Shown here one piece after another: positions 1 through 10,556 of a DNA stretch of 64,000 bases. The notes under the pieces were generated by a model. The model ran no database searches. It was not told the origin of the DNA and was given only the letters and a program-made list of their open reading frames with translations. The stretch covers positions 806,001 to 870,000 of the forward strand of contig NC_016451.1 in NCBI RefSeq assembly GCF_000235365.1, read 5' to 3'. The position numbers and the translations under genes are program-made. Source of the stretch: Eremothecium cymbalariae DBVPG#7215 (Eukaryota; Ascomycota; Saccharomycetes; Saccharomycetales; Saccharomycetaceae). Each line of letters opens with the position of its first letter. Position 1 is the first letter of the stretch.

Positions 1-1324
1 TTTTGTCATCTGCATTGGCATTCTCTGGCGCCAGCTCCAGGCAGTGTAGCCAGGTATATTTGATGCCTTGCTGCTGCAGCCATTCAGGAACTGCACTAAT
101 TTCCTCGACGGCAATCTCAGGGATAACTATCAGATTGTGCGCGCATATTGGTTCTTGTATGTCCTCTCTGCAAACGTATTCCCCCGGCCTCTGCCATATA
201 AACTTTTGGTCCAGCTCTTTTTCCAGATATTTTTGGGATGATAGCACTACAGTTGTAGTCTCTTCTGTGCTGAGCTCTAATATCAAACGATTGCTTTGCG
301 CCCTCCATAAGACAACTTCATGTTTACCTTCTAAAGTGACTCGCGTTAGAAAATTGGCAATAACTTTGGCGACAAGTTCTTGTTCTGAGAATTCAAGAAC
401 CGTAGATGTAATTATTATCGTTCTGTTTAATTTGCATTGCACTAAATTTTGTTTTGTAGGATCCTCGAATAAGATCTTAGTTCTTCTATTAAGCGCGCCC
501 TTCTCGACTATTCCTTCAAGTGTTGCACGATCTAGCTCCTGCGGTTGGCCAGGTAAAGGAAATAGACCAGAAAGCTTCGCTCTCTCTGCAGGGACCTTAT
601 CAAATCCCTTAGGTGTAATGTCCCACCGAGAAGGCCTTGAACGAACACGCTCATCAATCGAGACAATCTTGGTCCAATCAATATTTCTGTCATCCGGCGA
701 CCAATCCCGTACATACGATGAGTTAGTTCCTGACCATGAGTTTCTCGGCATGTTCCGACTCTGTATCCGTGCACCTCCGTCATTACCTTGATATCTAGGC
801 CCATTGCTGTTGAAACTTCTGCCGCCGTTAGTCGGCTGCTGTCTCCTACCTCGAGCGGAGCCTTCAAACCTGCTCGCATAACGACTCCCAAATCTGTTAT
901 TACTCCTCCTAGAATCATACTGTAATGCCTCCGAGCGCGGCATATCATCAGGTTGTATTGAGATATTACGCCTCGATTCTAAGTTATTAAAATAACCTGC
1001 TCCTTGACTACCAAACCGACTTGGTGCCCCAAGTGGCACACTATTAGAAGCAGTCTGTTGCGCATTTCGTCTCCCACCATTGGCAGCTCCCCCACCAACC
1101 CTCAAATCCATACGACTATTCCCCCGGCGCGGATCTACCTCTAAATATGTGCCCCCATTACTCTCATGCCGCACTATTTCTGAAATATTTTCACCTTTCG
1201 CAGGTTGTCTTTCAACTGTTTCCATAGAACCTCTAGGCCCAGTTGGAACCTTCTTTTCTCCATCTTTTTTGCTATTAATGTTCTCCATAATCCGGGACCT
1301 CAAACTCTCTAAGTTATTACTCAT
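1..1324 (-). CDS. MUD2: U2AF65-like splicing factor Mud2, 3' end missing (cut by window edge)
   Basis: An open frame runs on the minus strand from an ATG at 1324 to the window edge without a stop, giving the first 441 residues. The start MSNNLESLRSRIMENI resembles my memory of S. cerevisiae Mud2. Residues about 25-210 are basic and rich in Arg, Gly, Ser and Asn. Near residue 232 lies RWDITPKGFDKVPAERAK, the kind of Trp-containing motif that fungal U2AF65 proteins use before their RNA-binding region. Mud2 partners the branchpoint-binding protein in commitment complexes in the nucleus. The C-terminal RRM/UHM domain would lie mostly beyond the edge, so the call rests on the N-terminal half. Its S. 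cerevisiae counterpart is on chromosome XI, so a rearrangement breakpoint probably separates it from AGP2. Confidence 0.68.
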   Translation of the reverse strand, partial: MSNNLESLRSRIMENINSKKDGEKKVPTGPRGSMETVERQPAKGENISEIVRHESNGGTYLEVDPRRGNSRMDLRVGGGAANGGRRNAQQTASNSVPLGAPSRFGSQGAGYFNNLESRRNISIQPDDMPRSEALQYDSRRSNNRFGSRYASRFEGSARGRRQQPTNGGRSFNSNGPRYQGNDGGARIQSRNMPRNSWSGTNSSYVRDWSPDDRNIDWTKIVSIDERVRSRPSRWDITPKGFDKVPAERAKLSGLFPLPGQPQELDRATLEGIVEKGALNRRTKILFEDPTKQNLVQCKLNRTIIITSTVLEFSEQELVAKVIANFLTRVTLEGKHEVVLWRAQSNRLILELSTEETTTVVLSSQKYLEKELDQKFIWQRPGEYVCREDIQEPICAHNLIVIPEIAVEEISAVPEWLQQQGIKYTWLHCLELAPENANADDK

Positions 1325-1978
1325 CTTTCTTCACCTAGCTAATCTAACTGTCTCGTCTGTCTCCCAAACTCTAATGGATTAATACTGATGCAACTTTGAA
1401 CTACATTCATTCATTGCAAGCTTTTTCGATATTCCAAAAGTTACAACGAATCGGGCAGAAACGGTCCAATTTTAAACCACGTGATAATCACGTGCAACCT
1501 TTTAATCGATGACTTCGTAATTGTTCTTCCCCAGCTTTCGTCAGTCTCCTTCTCCTGTCTACAAATATGTCAATTATTCTTTAAACAACTTCAGGAGATT
1601 TTCTCTGGAGTTTATGTCAGATTTACGGGCCACGGTGCTATGGAAATCGCAACCTGACCAGGGCATGCAATTCTTAAGCTTGCTTGCCGTTATGTGCGTC
1701 CCGCGTCGTCGAGCAACAGAACCGTAGTCGCATCCGAATGAGGACTATATCCAGTTTGCAACGAAAAGGCCTGGATTAACCCCAGACCCTTATCGTCCGA
1801 CAGGATCGTTGTTCAAGTGATTATTTGAAAATGTTTGTTGGTTTCACATAATTTCGAGTATAAAGTTGAAGCAGAAAATGTGTAGAATTCCGCTGGTAAA
1901 GCGTAGACTGAAACAGGCGCGACGAAAGTACAGTGAGTGGCTCTTGTATACATACATATACATATACTACTCAGCCTG
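1325..1978. promoter_or_regulatory. Divergent MUD2/AGP2 spacer with paired CACGTG sites
   Basis: This 654-bp spacer separates two divergently transcribed genes. Two CACGTG cores (1478-1483 and 1489-1494) form a 17-bp inverted repeat about a central A, each extended to the ATCACGTG form bound by Cbf1-type bHLH factors. A TATAAAG element at 1859-1865 lies about 115 bp before the AGP2 ATG. Short open frames here look accidental. Confidence 0.5.
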
Positions 1979-3658
1979 ATGGTGGAAGATGCAACGGAGG
2001 AGACGCATAGTGCTAAGGAGAGTGGCGAAAAGATGCCTGTGAATAACGGAGAATATAGAAGTTTAAGAAGTTCTATGTGCGAAGAATGTGATGAAAATTC
2101 AGATGTCTACCGGAGCACTCAAAGAAAACTTGAGAATCGTCATGTGCAATTTGTAGGTATATCTGGTGTTATCGGAACAGCGCTTTTTGTTTCTATAGGG
2201 AAGGCCTTGCATCATGGAGGTCCAATATCATTGCTTCTTGGGTTTACCCTGTGGTGTATACCGATTCTGTGCATTACTGTCTCCACAGCTGAAATGGTGT
2301 CTTATTTACCGTTGAATTCTCCATTTTTACGATTGGCATCACGATGTGTAAATGATTCACTTACATTTACTGCCGGTTGGAACTTCTGGTTTTTGGAATG
2401 TGTACAGATCCCCTTTGAGATTGTTGCGGTAAATGTTGTGATCCACTATTGGACAGATGATTATTCTGCTACGATTCCCTTGTGTGTTCAGGTAGCACTG
2501 TATTTTTTGATCAGTGTATTTGCAGTTCGGTACTATGGGGAAATTGAATTTTGGCTTGCAAGCTTCAAGATTATACTTGCCGTTGGGTTGTTTGCTTTTA
2601 CCTTTGTTACGATGGTTGGTGGTAATCCAAAGAGAGAACGGTACGGATTCAAGCACATTCGCGAGTTACCGTTTAAAACTTACTTTCCTGGTGGTGACTC
2701 TGATCAAGGGTCCGCACTCGGTTATTTTCAAGGGTTTTTAGCGTGTCTTATTCAAGCATCGTTCACTATAGCAGGTCCAGACTACGTGTCTATGATAGCT
2801 GGTGAGACAAAACTACCGCGTAAAGTTTTACCCATCGCATTCAAGCAAGTATTTGTAAGGCTGACGTTTCTATTTCTTGGGGGATGCCTGTGCGTTGGAA
2901 TAGTCTGCGGGGCCAATGACCCTCAACTTACTGCTGCTATCAATGACTCCCGTCCTGGTGCTGCGTCTTCCCCATATGTTATTGCGATGAATCATCTAGG
3001 TATCAGAATCCTCCCCGATATTGTTAATGCGGCCTTAATAACAGCAGCATTTTCTGCTGGGAATGCTTACACCTATTGCTCCTCTAGGTCCTTGTACGGA
3101 CTTGCTTTGGATGGCTATGCTCCCCCAATATTCAAGCGTTGCAACAGATATGGTGTGCCCATATACGCTGTTGGGGTCTCCCTGTTTTGGGCTGTCTTGA
3201 GTTTACTGCAGTTGAATGAAAACAGCTCTATCGTTTTGAACTGGCTAATAAACTTAATAACCGCCTCCCAATTGATCAACTTCGGCATCCTATGTATTAT
3301 CTACCTCTACTTCAGGAGAGCCTACATCGCCCAGCAAGACAATCTGCCAGCTCTACCCTTCAAGTCCTGGTGGCAGCCTTACACTGCAATCTGCGGTCTG
3401 GTGTCCGTTACAATCATGGTCATCGTCCAAGGCTACACCGTATTCTACAGCTCCCTCTGGAACGTACAAGATTTCTTGTTTTGCTACTTCATGGTCTTCG
3501 CAAATATAGCGATCTATTTAGCTTGTTACTTCGTCTGGAAACGTGGGAATGACAATGTCCTGCCACCCAACCAAGTAGATCTCATAACAGGCCTAGCCGA
3601 GGTCGAACTTCATGAACTAGCACATGGCTTCGACAAATTTGCCTTTCTCCATCGTTGA
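1979..3658 (+). CDS. AGP2: Agp2-like plasma-membrane permease/regulator of the amino-acid permease family
   Basis: A 559-residue polytopic membrane protein of the yeast amino-acid permease family. After a hydrophilic N-terminus of about 55 residues comes NRHVQFVGISGVIGTALFVS, the family signature at the first transmembrane helix, and about 12 hydrophobic segments follow. The stretches WNFWFLECVQIPFEIV and ITAAFSAGNAYTYCSSR match what I recall of S. cerevisiae Agp2, which is implicated in carnitine and polyamine uptake and as a plasma-membrane sensor. I chose the ATG at 1979; the same frame extends upstream only through a GTG at 1937 that would add an unlikely hydrophobic leader. It faces CCZ1 with an unrecognised gene between them, and AGP2 and CCZ1 converge in S. 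cerevisiae too. Confidence 0.93.
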   Translation: MVEDATEETHSAKESGEKMPVNNGEYRSLRSSMCEECDENSDVYRSTQRKLENRHVQFVGISGVIGTALFVSIGKALHHGGPISLLLGFTLWCIPILCITVSTAEMVSYLPLNSPFLRLASRCVNDSLTFTAGWNFWFLECVQIPFEIVAVNVVIHYWTDDYSATIPLCVQVALYFLISVFAVRYYGEIEFWLASFKIILAVGLFAFTFVTMVGGNPKRERYGFKHIRELPFKTYFPGGDSDQGSALGYFQGFLACLIQASFTIAGPDYVSMIAGETKLPRKVLPIAFKQVFVRLTFLFLGGCLCVGIVCGANDPQLTAAINDSRPGAASSPYVIAMNHLGIRILPDIVNAALITAAFSAGNAYTYCSSRSLYGLALDGYAPPIFKRCNRYGVPIYAVGVSLFWAVLSLLQLNENSSIVLNWLINLITASQLINFGILCIIYLYFRRAYIAQQDNLPALPFKSWWQPYTAICGLVSVTIMVIVQGYTVFYSSLWNVQDFLFCYFMVFANIAIYLACYFVWKRGNDNVLPPNQVDLITGLAEVELHELAHGFDKFAFLHR

Positions 3659-4906
3659 GGGATTCTTCAATATATATACCTCCTTCCTCCCACTTTATCC
3701 CCACCTCTAAACCAATCCTAGACTCCCATCCCCAGTCCCCTCCTACATCATGTTCGGTATTAGTTACCCGTTCGCTTGTATACATCCTCTTCGTCATGCG
3801 GCATTCTTGAACCTACCAGATTCGGTTCTGGCTCCTTTTTTATAAAAAGGCTACTACGTTAACGATTTTCACTTATCGCGAACGAGAAGTCATCGATGGC
3901 CGGTATTTATGTGCTATTGGTCGAACCAACCACTCTTCACCAGCTCATTTATACCGGCTTTCTACTTTCTCTCTTGATCCCCCATCAAACGTATCTGATC
4001 CCTATCGGACCTACCAGGAGGGTTGCTATAGCGTTATGAGGTATGCTGTAGTCTCTGTTGCCAAACACAATTTTTGCTTTCCACAAGTTTGCTTTTTTTA
4101 ATATGCAGTAGTAGATTTATACTAATAAGCCTTAGTTTGGGCGCTGTTTTGTGTATGGCTTCAGGAGTCGACCTATATATGGGGTTGTAAATGGGAGCTA
4201 TCTGGTTGCGTTTGCTGCTGGCCAATCAATAGTTGAAAATTGGTCCAGAATGTGTGTGTGACTATAGATCTACATATTGCCAAGTACGTAGGGAATAGAC
4301 AGGTCGGTATAGAGATGCCACAGCGTGCTCTTTTCATCGCGGCATCTTATAGATAATGTCTGTATTATTAATTAAGACTGGCACCGAGGTCAGAGACACT
4401 ACTATCGGTTTTGGCGGTGTGGTGTATCAGGCAAACTTGGGACTGATAGCTTGATTATATGGGAAAAAAGAGGACATTAGACTTGTATGTAGTTATTTTT
4501 TAGTGGAATGATAGTAAGTAAGGCAAAGAGACTATGAAAGTTATTATGAAATTGGTTAAAAGCAAAGGAGTTGTGGTTGTGGGAGGGGTAATTGTGTAAG
4601 AAGGTGAGTTATATATATGAGATGACAGGAGATAATTAGGAATAAAGGATGGTATGTGAGGCTATATGGATATAGGCGCTTAGTACGGCTTGTATTACAG
4701 GATCGAAGTAAGATTGCATCGATTTGGCATTTTCCAGGTCTAATAATATATAATAATAATAATAATATATATATATTAAACAGAGAGAAAAAAGACGTGA
4801 ATGGTCAGATCATCGAAAGCGGAAAGGGGAATTATAAGTAACCATTAATTCGATTTTTTGGCATTATATCCAGGTATAGGAAGAGGAGTTCGAACAAACG
4901 CGCAGT
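3659..4906. other. Spacer after AGP2 with AAT/AT microsatellite
   Basis: No convincing gene is visible in this 1.25 kb. It holds an 8-bp inverted repeat (GCCGGTAT at 3899-3906 with ATACCGGC at 3951-3958) and an AAT repeat running into an AT repeat at about 4741-4777. The longest open frames (about 60-70 codons) have no recognisable content. Confidence 0.45.
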
Positions 4907-5476
4907 ATGAAGCAATGTGTAACACATTTTGAGTTGGCGGAGTTTCAGTCAGAAACTCATAGGTGCAAAGAAGACTCAAGGAATAGAATTATCAAATCTA
5001 GGAATAGGACAAAGAGCCATGTTGGTTCAAAATATGCGAAACTTTTGTTTGAGTTATATGATCTTTTCGATTTTCAGCATTGCCTGGATTCGATGGGACG
5101 CACGGGTATGAAAACTGAATCAGAGTTATTAGAATCAGCTGAGTACCAGCAGCAGGATTCTAAGTGTGAACACATCACGCCGCTCACCGAGTCAGATTAT
5201 AGCGGTGATATAAAGAGTGATGATAGCGATGAAAATGGGGTTTATATGCCACCTCTTGACACATTTGAGGTTTGGAATTGTGAAAATCTTCTTGGCATAC
5301 CACCGCCTTTACATGTTTGCATGCCTTCTATTAGCAATGAAATTCAACGACGGGATTGCCATGATCTTTGCGACAAGAGTTGTTATAGGCTTAATACATC
5401 TGAGCAAATTGAAATAGATAAATCCCGGTTTCTACTGCTGCATGATTTGATTTTTGGTGACGTATATGAAGAATGA
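4907..5476 (+). CDS. Unrecognised 189-residue protein between AGP2 and CCZ1
   Basis: An ATG-initiated frame of 189 residues that I cannot assign to a family. It has no signal peptide or membrane helix. The N-terminal 60 residues are mildly basic, the middle (about 75-120) is acidic and Ser/Asp-rich, and residues 120-170 contain several Cys (for example CENLLGIPPPLHVC and CHDLCDKSC), which could be metal-binding or chance. It ends in an acidic tail, GDVYEE. S. cerevisiae has no gene I know of between the AGP2 and CCZ1 equivalents, so this may be a lineage-specific or lost gene. Length and a proper ATG favour a real gene, but no homology supports it. Confidence 0.55.
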   Translation: MKQCVTHFELAEFQSETHRCKEDSRNRIIKSRNRTKSHVGSKYAKLLFELYDLFDFQHCLDSMGRTGMKTESELLESAEYQQQDSKCEHITPLTESDYSGDIKSDDSDENGVYMPPLDTFEVWNCENLLGIPPPLHVCMPSISNEIQRRDCHDLCDKSCYRLNTSEQIEIDKSRFLLLHDLIFGDVYEE

Positions 5477-5711
5477 ACTGCTTGATCTAGCTGTGCGTAT
5501 CGGCTACGAATGCGTTGAGCTAAATTGTGACTGGATAAGTTTTATTATGTTAATGCTGATTTTGTTTTGTATTTCCCATTTTGTTGCACTTGTTTGAATA
5601 TATTTCTGTTGAAACTCCTCTTTTAGAATACATAGACTTCATATGGATTAGACTGCATGTTATTCCTCTTTTTTTGGGTTCTTATTGGTTTTTTGGTACA
5701 TTTAGATTTAC

Positions 5712-7718
5712 TCAATCTTGGTTATTCCTATTATCCCACCAGCTTCTAACATCGTTTCCAAGGCTGCTTATTAGTATTGTCTCCTCGAATTTACCAGTCC
5801 CAATATTACAGTTATTTTTTTTTGAGAAACGCTCATCTGTGAACCAGTTTTTTAAAATTACAACAACTTCTGATGAAGAATTGCTGATATAACACAGCAC
5901 ACCATTGCTTAATTTGACTAATTTTTCTTCCTTTACAGAATCTCTTCTGTATTCAGAATTTTGTATTCCCATGTATATCTTGCATAAGTCTATGTTTAAT
6001 TCCAATAACTTATCCAGGCTTAATGTGCATAAAAATGAGTCGCCGTTAGCTGTAGAAGTTCCCTTACTGGATTTATCTTGAGCCTCGCGGCTTGGAAATG
6101 AAGTAAGCCTACTTAAACCTAGTTTCCATAAGTTGCTGGAGTTCTTTTGATCGGAAGCGTCTTTCTGTAATGGTTTAGTGGTCACTTCTGAGGAGATAGA
6201 AGGTGAGTATATGCTAGCGATAGAAGTCCATGCGTTCGAATTAATAGTGTTGGAGGTCAAATATTGCAATGCATCATCGATTCCATTAACCACTAGCTTC
6301 AACGGCATCTGACTTGTATCGCCGGCGGCTTCTTCTGCGTGACATTGTATCATAGGTAAGGATGTTTGAATTCTATGTGATTCCTTATCCAAAACTGCGT
6401 ATGCAAATCCTTCAGTATCGACGGTTGTATCTATAACAGAGTTTTCAAGTATCGATATGCTTTTATAAAGTTTGGAATCTAGACTTTCAAGGTAAGATGG
6501 ATCCCAAATTTTTGTAAAATCTTCATTAAATATTAATACGCACAAATAATCTTTGAAATGCCAGAAGAGTAATTTGTACCATTCTGGTTGCGTGTTTAGA
6601 GAGGAAAATTGAAGCTGAAATCGACGAAAATGATATGATTCAGGTAGTATATCAAGTGATAACGGAGATATGAGAAAACCGTGGGTTGTAGAGTCTGACC
6701 TATTACGACCTCCAGGCTCGGTGCTAGTATTGGGCCAGCCAATTTTATTAGTAATAGATCCCAATCCGTTAGCTATGGTATTTAATCCATTCATAAAAGT
6801 GTTAATCCCTGTCAGGTTTCCAACCTCATTGATAGCATCATATGTCATAGATATAGGCAATGTTGCGTTGTGCCATATTTTTGTTCCCATGGTAGTTTCC
6901 GGTACATCTATGGTTGGATCTTCCTCCCTGGTACCTTGTCGTAACAGGTGGACATGACCAGCTAACACATGTGAGGATAGTGCAGAATCAAAGATCCTAT
7001 CGAGATGATATAACCAGTTTGAAAGTGTAGACAACGATTCAAAGTTTGTTGTAAAGTTCCTTACTAGCCCGTATTTCTTTGGATGGCGGTGCCCATCGCG
7101 GGGGAGCTTATAAACACAAATATCCTTTAATCCCAAGAATGTATCATCATCTAGTAGAATGTTATTCTTAATACTCGTTTCCCATGCGGAGTTCGAAGTC
7201 TTCAACTCACTTACTTTAAAACTATCGTGCCAAAATATGTTTGCGAAGTTGGAACTGTAAATTGCTTCCGGGATTAAATTTAAATCATACCAATACATAA
7301 CAAGATATTCATTAAGACGATTAGTCAACTCATTTCTCTCTTTGAATGAAGACATTGGCCCAAAATGCATTCTAAAGAAGCTATAACTTTGGCATAGCTC
7401 CCTAATATAGTAAGAACATGGATACTGATTCCCATCATTTATTCCAAATGTGATAAAGTAGTCGGGTTCTAATTCAACTGTAATTAATCTGCCATTACCC
7501 AAATGCGTATCTATATATTTAACTTTTGAACTCGCGGTTGGAACGTTGAAGTTGTGAGTAAATTGCCAGATACCCTGAATGATTCCAATGAGGGATAGTT
7601 TCTCATTTAATGGTATAGGCTCTGAATGTTCTTGAAATGAATGATAAAGAAGAAGCTGCCTCCATGCATCTGTTTCCAAAGTATAAAGCTTTGGATTATA
7701 AACGGCAATGAAGTCCAT
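5712..7718 (-). CDS. CCZ1: Ccz1, Mon1-Ccz1 Rab7 exchange-factor subunit
   Basis: A 668-residue protein beginning MDFIAVYNPKLYTLETD, close in length to S. cerevisiae Ccz1 (about 704). Ccz1 pairs with Mon1 to activate the Rab GTPase Ypt7 on late endosomes, vacuoles and autophagosomes. The N-terminal region (about 1-140) is consistent with a longin-type fold: short hydrophobic strands and a segment around KLSLIGIIQGIWQFTHNF. The middle is Ser/Thr-rich and low in complexity. The assignment leans on the N-terminus and on order, because AGP2 and CCZ1 converge in the same way in S. cerevisiae. It is divergent from SRP54 across 184 bp. Confidence 0.85.
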   Translation of the reverse strand: MDFIAVYNPKLYTLETDAWRQLLLYHSFQEHSEPIPLNEKLSLIGIIQGIWQFTHNFNVPTASSKVKYIDTHLGNGRLITVELEPDYFITFGINDGNQYPCSYYIRELCQSYSFFRMHFGPMSSFKERNELTNRLNEYLVMYWYDLNLIPEAIYSSNFANIFWHDSFKVSELKTSNSAWETSIKNNILLDDDTFLGLKDICVYKLPRDGHRHPKKYGLVRNFTTNFESLSTLSNWLYHLDRIFDSALSSHVLAGHVHLLRQGTREEDPTIDVPETTMGTKIWHNATLPISMTYDAINEVGNLTGINTFMNGLNTIANGLGSITNKIGWPNTSTEPGGRNRSDSTTHGFLISPLSLDILPESYHFRRFQLQFSSLNTQPEWYKLLFWHFKDYLCVLIFNEDFTKIWDPSYLESLDSKLYKSISILENSVIDTTVDTEGFAYAVLDKESHRIQTSLPMIQCHAEEAAGDTSQMPLKLVVNGIDDALQYLTSNTINSNAWTSIASIYSPSISSEVTTKPLQKDASDQKNSSNLWKLGLSRLTSFPSREAQDKSSKGTSTANGDSFLCTLSLDKLLELNIDLCKIYMGIQNSEYRRDSVKEEKLVKLSNGVLCYISNSSSEVVVILKNWFTDERFSKKNNCNIGTGKFEETILISSLGNDVRSWWDNRNNQD

Positions 7719-7902
7719 AACCTATTTATAGTTATAGACTAAACGCGAATGTTGAGCTCTACTCTATTAAATCCTTTATGAAGATTTGGTTTTGTCCTAC
7801 AGCTTTTTTTTCATACAGAAAAGTTTTTAGCGAAATTATGTAGGACAGCTGTATAGCTTCGATGATGCACCATTATACCAAAGTAAAATAAGAGTAAAGA
7901 CC

Positions 7903-9513
7903 ATGGTATTAGCTGATTTAGGTAAGCGTATTAACGCTGCTGTGACACAAGCTCTGAACAATGATAAAGACGAGTATGCTGTAACAGTAGAGTTGATGTT
8001 AAAGTCAATCGCGACTGCTCTTTTGGAAAACGACGTTAATATCAAGCTGGTTTCTAATCTAAGGAATAATTTAAAGGTAAAGCTACTTGGAGTTAAGAAT
8101 TCTAACAAGGATACTAGTCAAGCTCAAACGAAGAAACTGATTCAGAAGACTGTTTTTGAAGAATTATGCAGCTTAGTGGATTGTGAAACGGCTGCTTATC
8201 AACCAAAGAAGAAGAAATCAAACGTGATAATGTTTGTTGGGTTACAAGGCTCTGGTAAGACAACTTCGTGTACGAAGCTTGCTGTTTACTATTCAAAACG
8301 TGGCTTTAAAGTTGGGTTAGTGTGTGCAGATACCTTTCGAGCGGGTGCTTTTGATCAGCTAAAACAAAATGCAATTAAGGCCAAGATACCATTTTATGGT
8401 TCTTACACAGAGACAAATCCTGTTAAAGTTGCTGCCGATGGTGTGGAGAAATTCAAGAAGGAGAAATTCGAAATAATCATTGTTGATACTTCAGGCAGGC
8501 ACCATCAAGAAGATGCATTGTTCCAAGAGATGGTAGAAATCTCCGAAGTTGTTAAGCCTAACAGTACAATTATGGTTTTAGACGCCTCTATAGGTCAGGC
8601 TGCAGAACAGCAATCAAGAGCTTTCAAGGAATCCTCTGACTTTGGAGCTATAGTTTTAACCAAAATGGATGGACATGCTAAGGGTGGTGGTGCTATCTCT
8701 GCAGTCGCAGCTACTAAAACACCAATTATCTTTATCGGTACAGGTGAACACATTCACGACTTTGAAAAGTTTTCACCCAAGTCATTCATATCGAAATTAC
8801 TTGGTATTGGGGACATTGAGTCTTTATTGGAACAGTTTAAGACGGTTTCAAATAAAGAAGATACTAAAGCAACTATGGAAAACATCCAACAGGGTAAATT
8901 CACCCTGTTGGACTTCCAAAAACAAATGCAGACAATAATGAAAATGGGTCCACTTTCTAACATTGCAAGCATGATACCAGGTCTAGGTAATATGATGAAC
9001 TCTGTTACGGAGGAAGAAACAAGTAAGAAGATGAAGAAGATGGTGTACGTTTTAGATTCGATGACAAAGGAGGAACTAGAGTCAGATGGCAGAATATTGA
9101 TTGATCAGCCTAGTAGATTAATAAGAGTTGCCCGTGGTTCAGGTACTTCTGTATTCGAAGTGGAAATGATTTTAATGCAACAACAAATGATGGCAAGGAT
9201 GGCCCAAGGAGCTAAAAACATGGGTGGTATGCCTGGCATGCCCGGAATGCCCGGTGCTGCTGGCGCTGGACCAGGTGGCATGCCAAAGATGACACCGCAA
9301 TTAATGCAACAAGCCCAGCAGAAATTGAAACAAAATCCAAGCATGATGAAAAATATGATGAGTATGTTTGGCGGTGCTGGTGGTCCTGGAGGTATGGGCG
9401 GGTTCCCTGGTTTCGGTGGTGCCGGCGGTATGCCTGATATTAATGAAATGATGAAAATGATGCAGGACCCACAGATGCAACAAATGGCATCTCAATTTGG
9501 CATGGGTATGTAG
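7903..9513 (+). CDS. SRP54: Signal recognition particle GTPase subunit SRP54
   Basis: A 536-residue SRP54. The N domain (about 1-100) is followed by the G domain with P-loop [10 protein letters not shown] near residue 113, the insertion-box stretch [25 protein letters not shown] near 194 and [11 protein letters not shown] near 253. The M domain from about residue 330 is rich in Met (for example MPGMPGMPG) and binds signal peptides and SRP RNA. The protein acts in the cytosol, delivering ribosome-nascent chains to the ER translocon. Length and motifs are full, with no breaks. The S. cerevisiae counterpart is YPR088C, so this is one of the chromosome XVI-type genes inserted among chromosome II-type neighbours. 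The SUA7-type gene found near SRP54 in S. cerevisiae is absent here. Confidence 0.98.
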   Translation: MVLADLGKRINAAVTQALNNDKDEYAVTVELMLKSIATALLENDVNIKLVSNLRNNLKVKLLGVKNSNKDTSQAQTKKLIQKTVFEELCSLVDCETAAYQPKKKKSNVIMFVGLQGSGKTTSCTKLAVYYSKRGFKVGLVCADTFRAGAFDQLKQNAIKAKIPFYGSYTETNPVKVAADGVEKFKKEKFEIIIVDTSGRHHQEDALFQEMVEISEVVKPNSTIMVLDASIGQAAEQQSRAFKESSDFGAIVLTKMDGHAKGGGAISAVAATKTPIIFIGTGEHIHDFEKFSPKSFISKLLGIGDIESLLEQFKTVSNKEDTKATMENIQQGKFTLLDFQKQMQTIMKMGPLSNIASMIPGLGNMMNSVTEEETSKKMKKMVYVLDSMTKEELESDGRILIDQPSRLIRVARGSGTSVFEVEMILMQQQMMARMAQGAKNMGGMPGMPGMPGAAGAGPGGMPKMTPQLMQQAQQKLKQNPSMMKNMMSMFGGAGGPGGMGGFPGFGGAGGMPDINEMMKMMQDPQMQQMASQFGMGM

Positions 9514-10556
9514 ATTCCACCACTGTTTTTCTTCCCTCCCCCACTATAGTTTTCTCTATTCATCATCCTAATCAAACTTCGCCTATGTATAATACACACA
9601 TAATTAAAATTATTTACAAACAACCCTTATTATATATACAACCAGCTACCCTAGTAATATCTTCCTGTATCCCATTCAGAATATCTTGCCATGCCAATTC
9701 GTACAGGCACCCGCTCACTAAGTACATAAACAAAATATACACGTACACGTACCTGATCTAAGAATGTTCCTTGCTGGATGCAAAACCTCACGTATCATCC
9801 ATCACATTACTGAACAAACCTACTCTTATCATAGAACGTATATGACGATTATGATCGTTCCAGATGAGCGATTGTTCTCGGCTCTCGAGAGTTTCTCGAG
9901 AGTTTCTCGAGAAAAGATTTCCCGGATTTTCGCGTTGGCGTGTCAATGTTTTCAGTACTAGTTTTTTTCCTTCCTCGAGAGTTTCTTAGCTGGCGATCTG
10001 TCTTGATAAATGTTATTGAACGTAAGCAACATCTATTCGGTACTAACAACTTCGTTATCATCAGTCTGGCATTTTAGCAGGCTCCAAGATTGATAAGCTA
10101 CCACACAAACAGATTTTATCCATTTGGTAAGTGGGATAGGTTAGTTTCTTTATTGAACGAGAATATTTTGTAAGATTTGGAATTTTCTGTTATACTGCTG
10201 CTGGACATTTATTAAAAGCTGGTCAAATACGCTGGTGCCCCTATATTAAAATTTTTGATACCAAGATTTGTCTTTGATCGACGCGGACCAAGTGTGAAGG
10301 ACTAAATAAAAGTCATAAATTGTGAAGGTTCTGAAAGTTGCCTTTTTATTTCTATCGTTTTACGTCTTGAGAAAGGAGAGCTCCGGTGGCATTGCATAAG
10401 ACTTATTTTGCCACCCATTGAAACTGTTATTTGTTACACACACAGTTACAATTTGGAATTTCTTTCATTGTGATAGAAATACCATTTTCTTGCATAAATT
10501 GTCTTAACTGATCATTGGTTAATTCTTAAAAACGTCATTACATTATATCAAGAGTT
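9514..10556. promoter_or_regulatory. 1 kb SHE3 upstream region with TCTCGAGA repeats and ATG-free leader
   Basis: No gene was found in this spacer. Three copies of the 8-bp palindrome TCTCGAGA repeat with an 11-bp period at 9883-9912, and a related copy CCTCGAGA lies at 9973-9980. From about 10012 to the SHE3 ATG (some 545 bp) I see no ATG on the plus strand, which fits a long leader or a core promoter under selection against upstream starts. Confidence 0.5.

Noticed and set aside
3..791. 262-codon plus-strand frame at the left edge
   Set aside because: It starts at TTG and lies antisense to the MUD2-like gene, whose frame is open to the edge and reads as a splicing factor.
4741..4777. AAT/AT repeat as replication origin
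   Set aside because: AT-rich, but no clear ARS consensus was identified; calling an origin is unsupported.
9837..10062. Possible SHE3 leader intron (TACTAAC at about 10039-10045, CAG near 10062)
   Set aside because: No convincing GTATGT-type donor upstream; the nearest candidate is GTATAT. Chance TACTAAC is likely.
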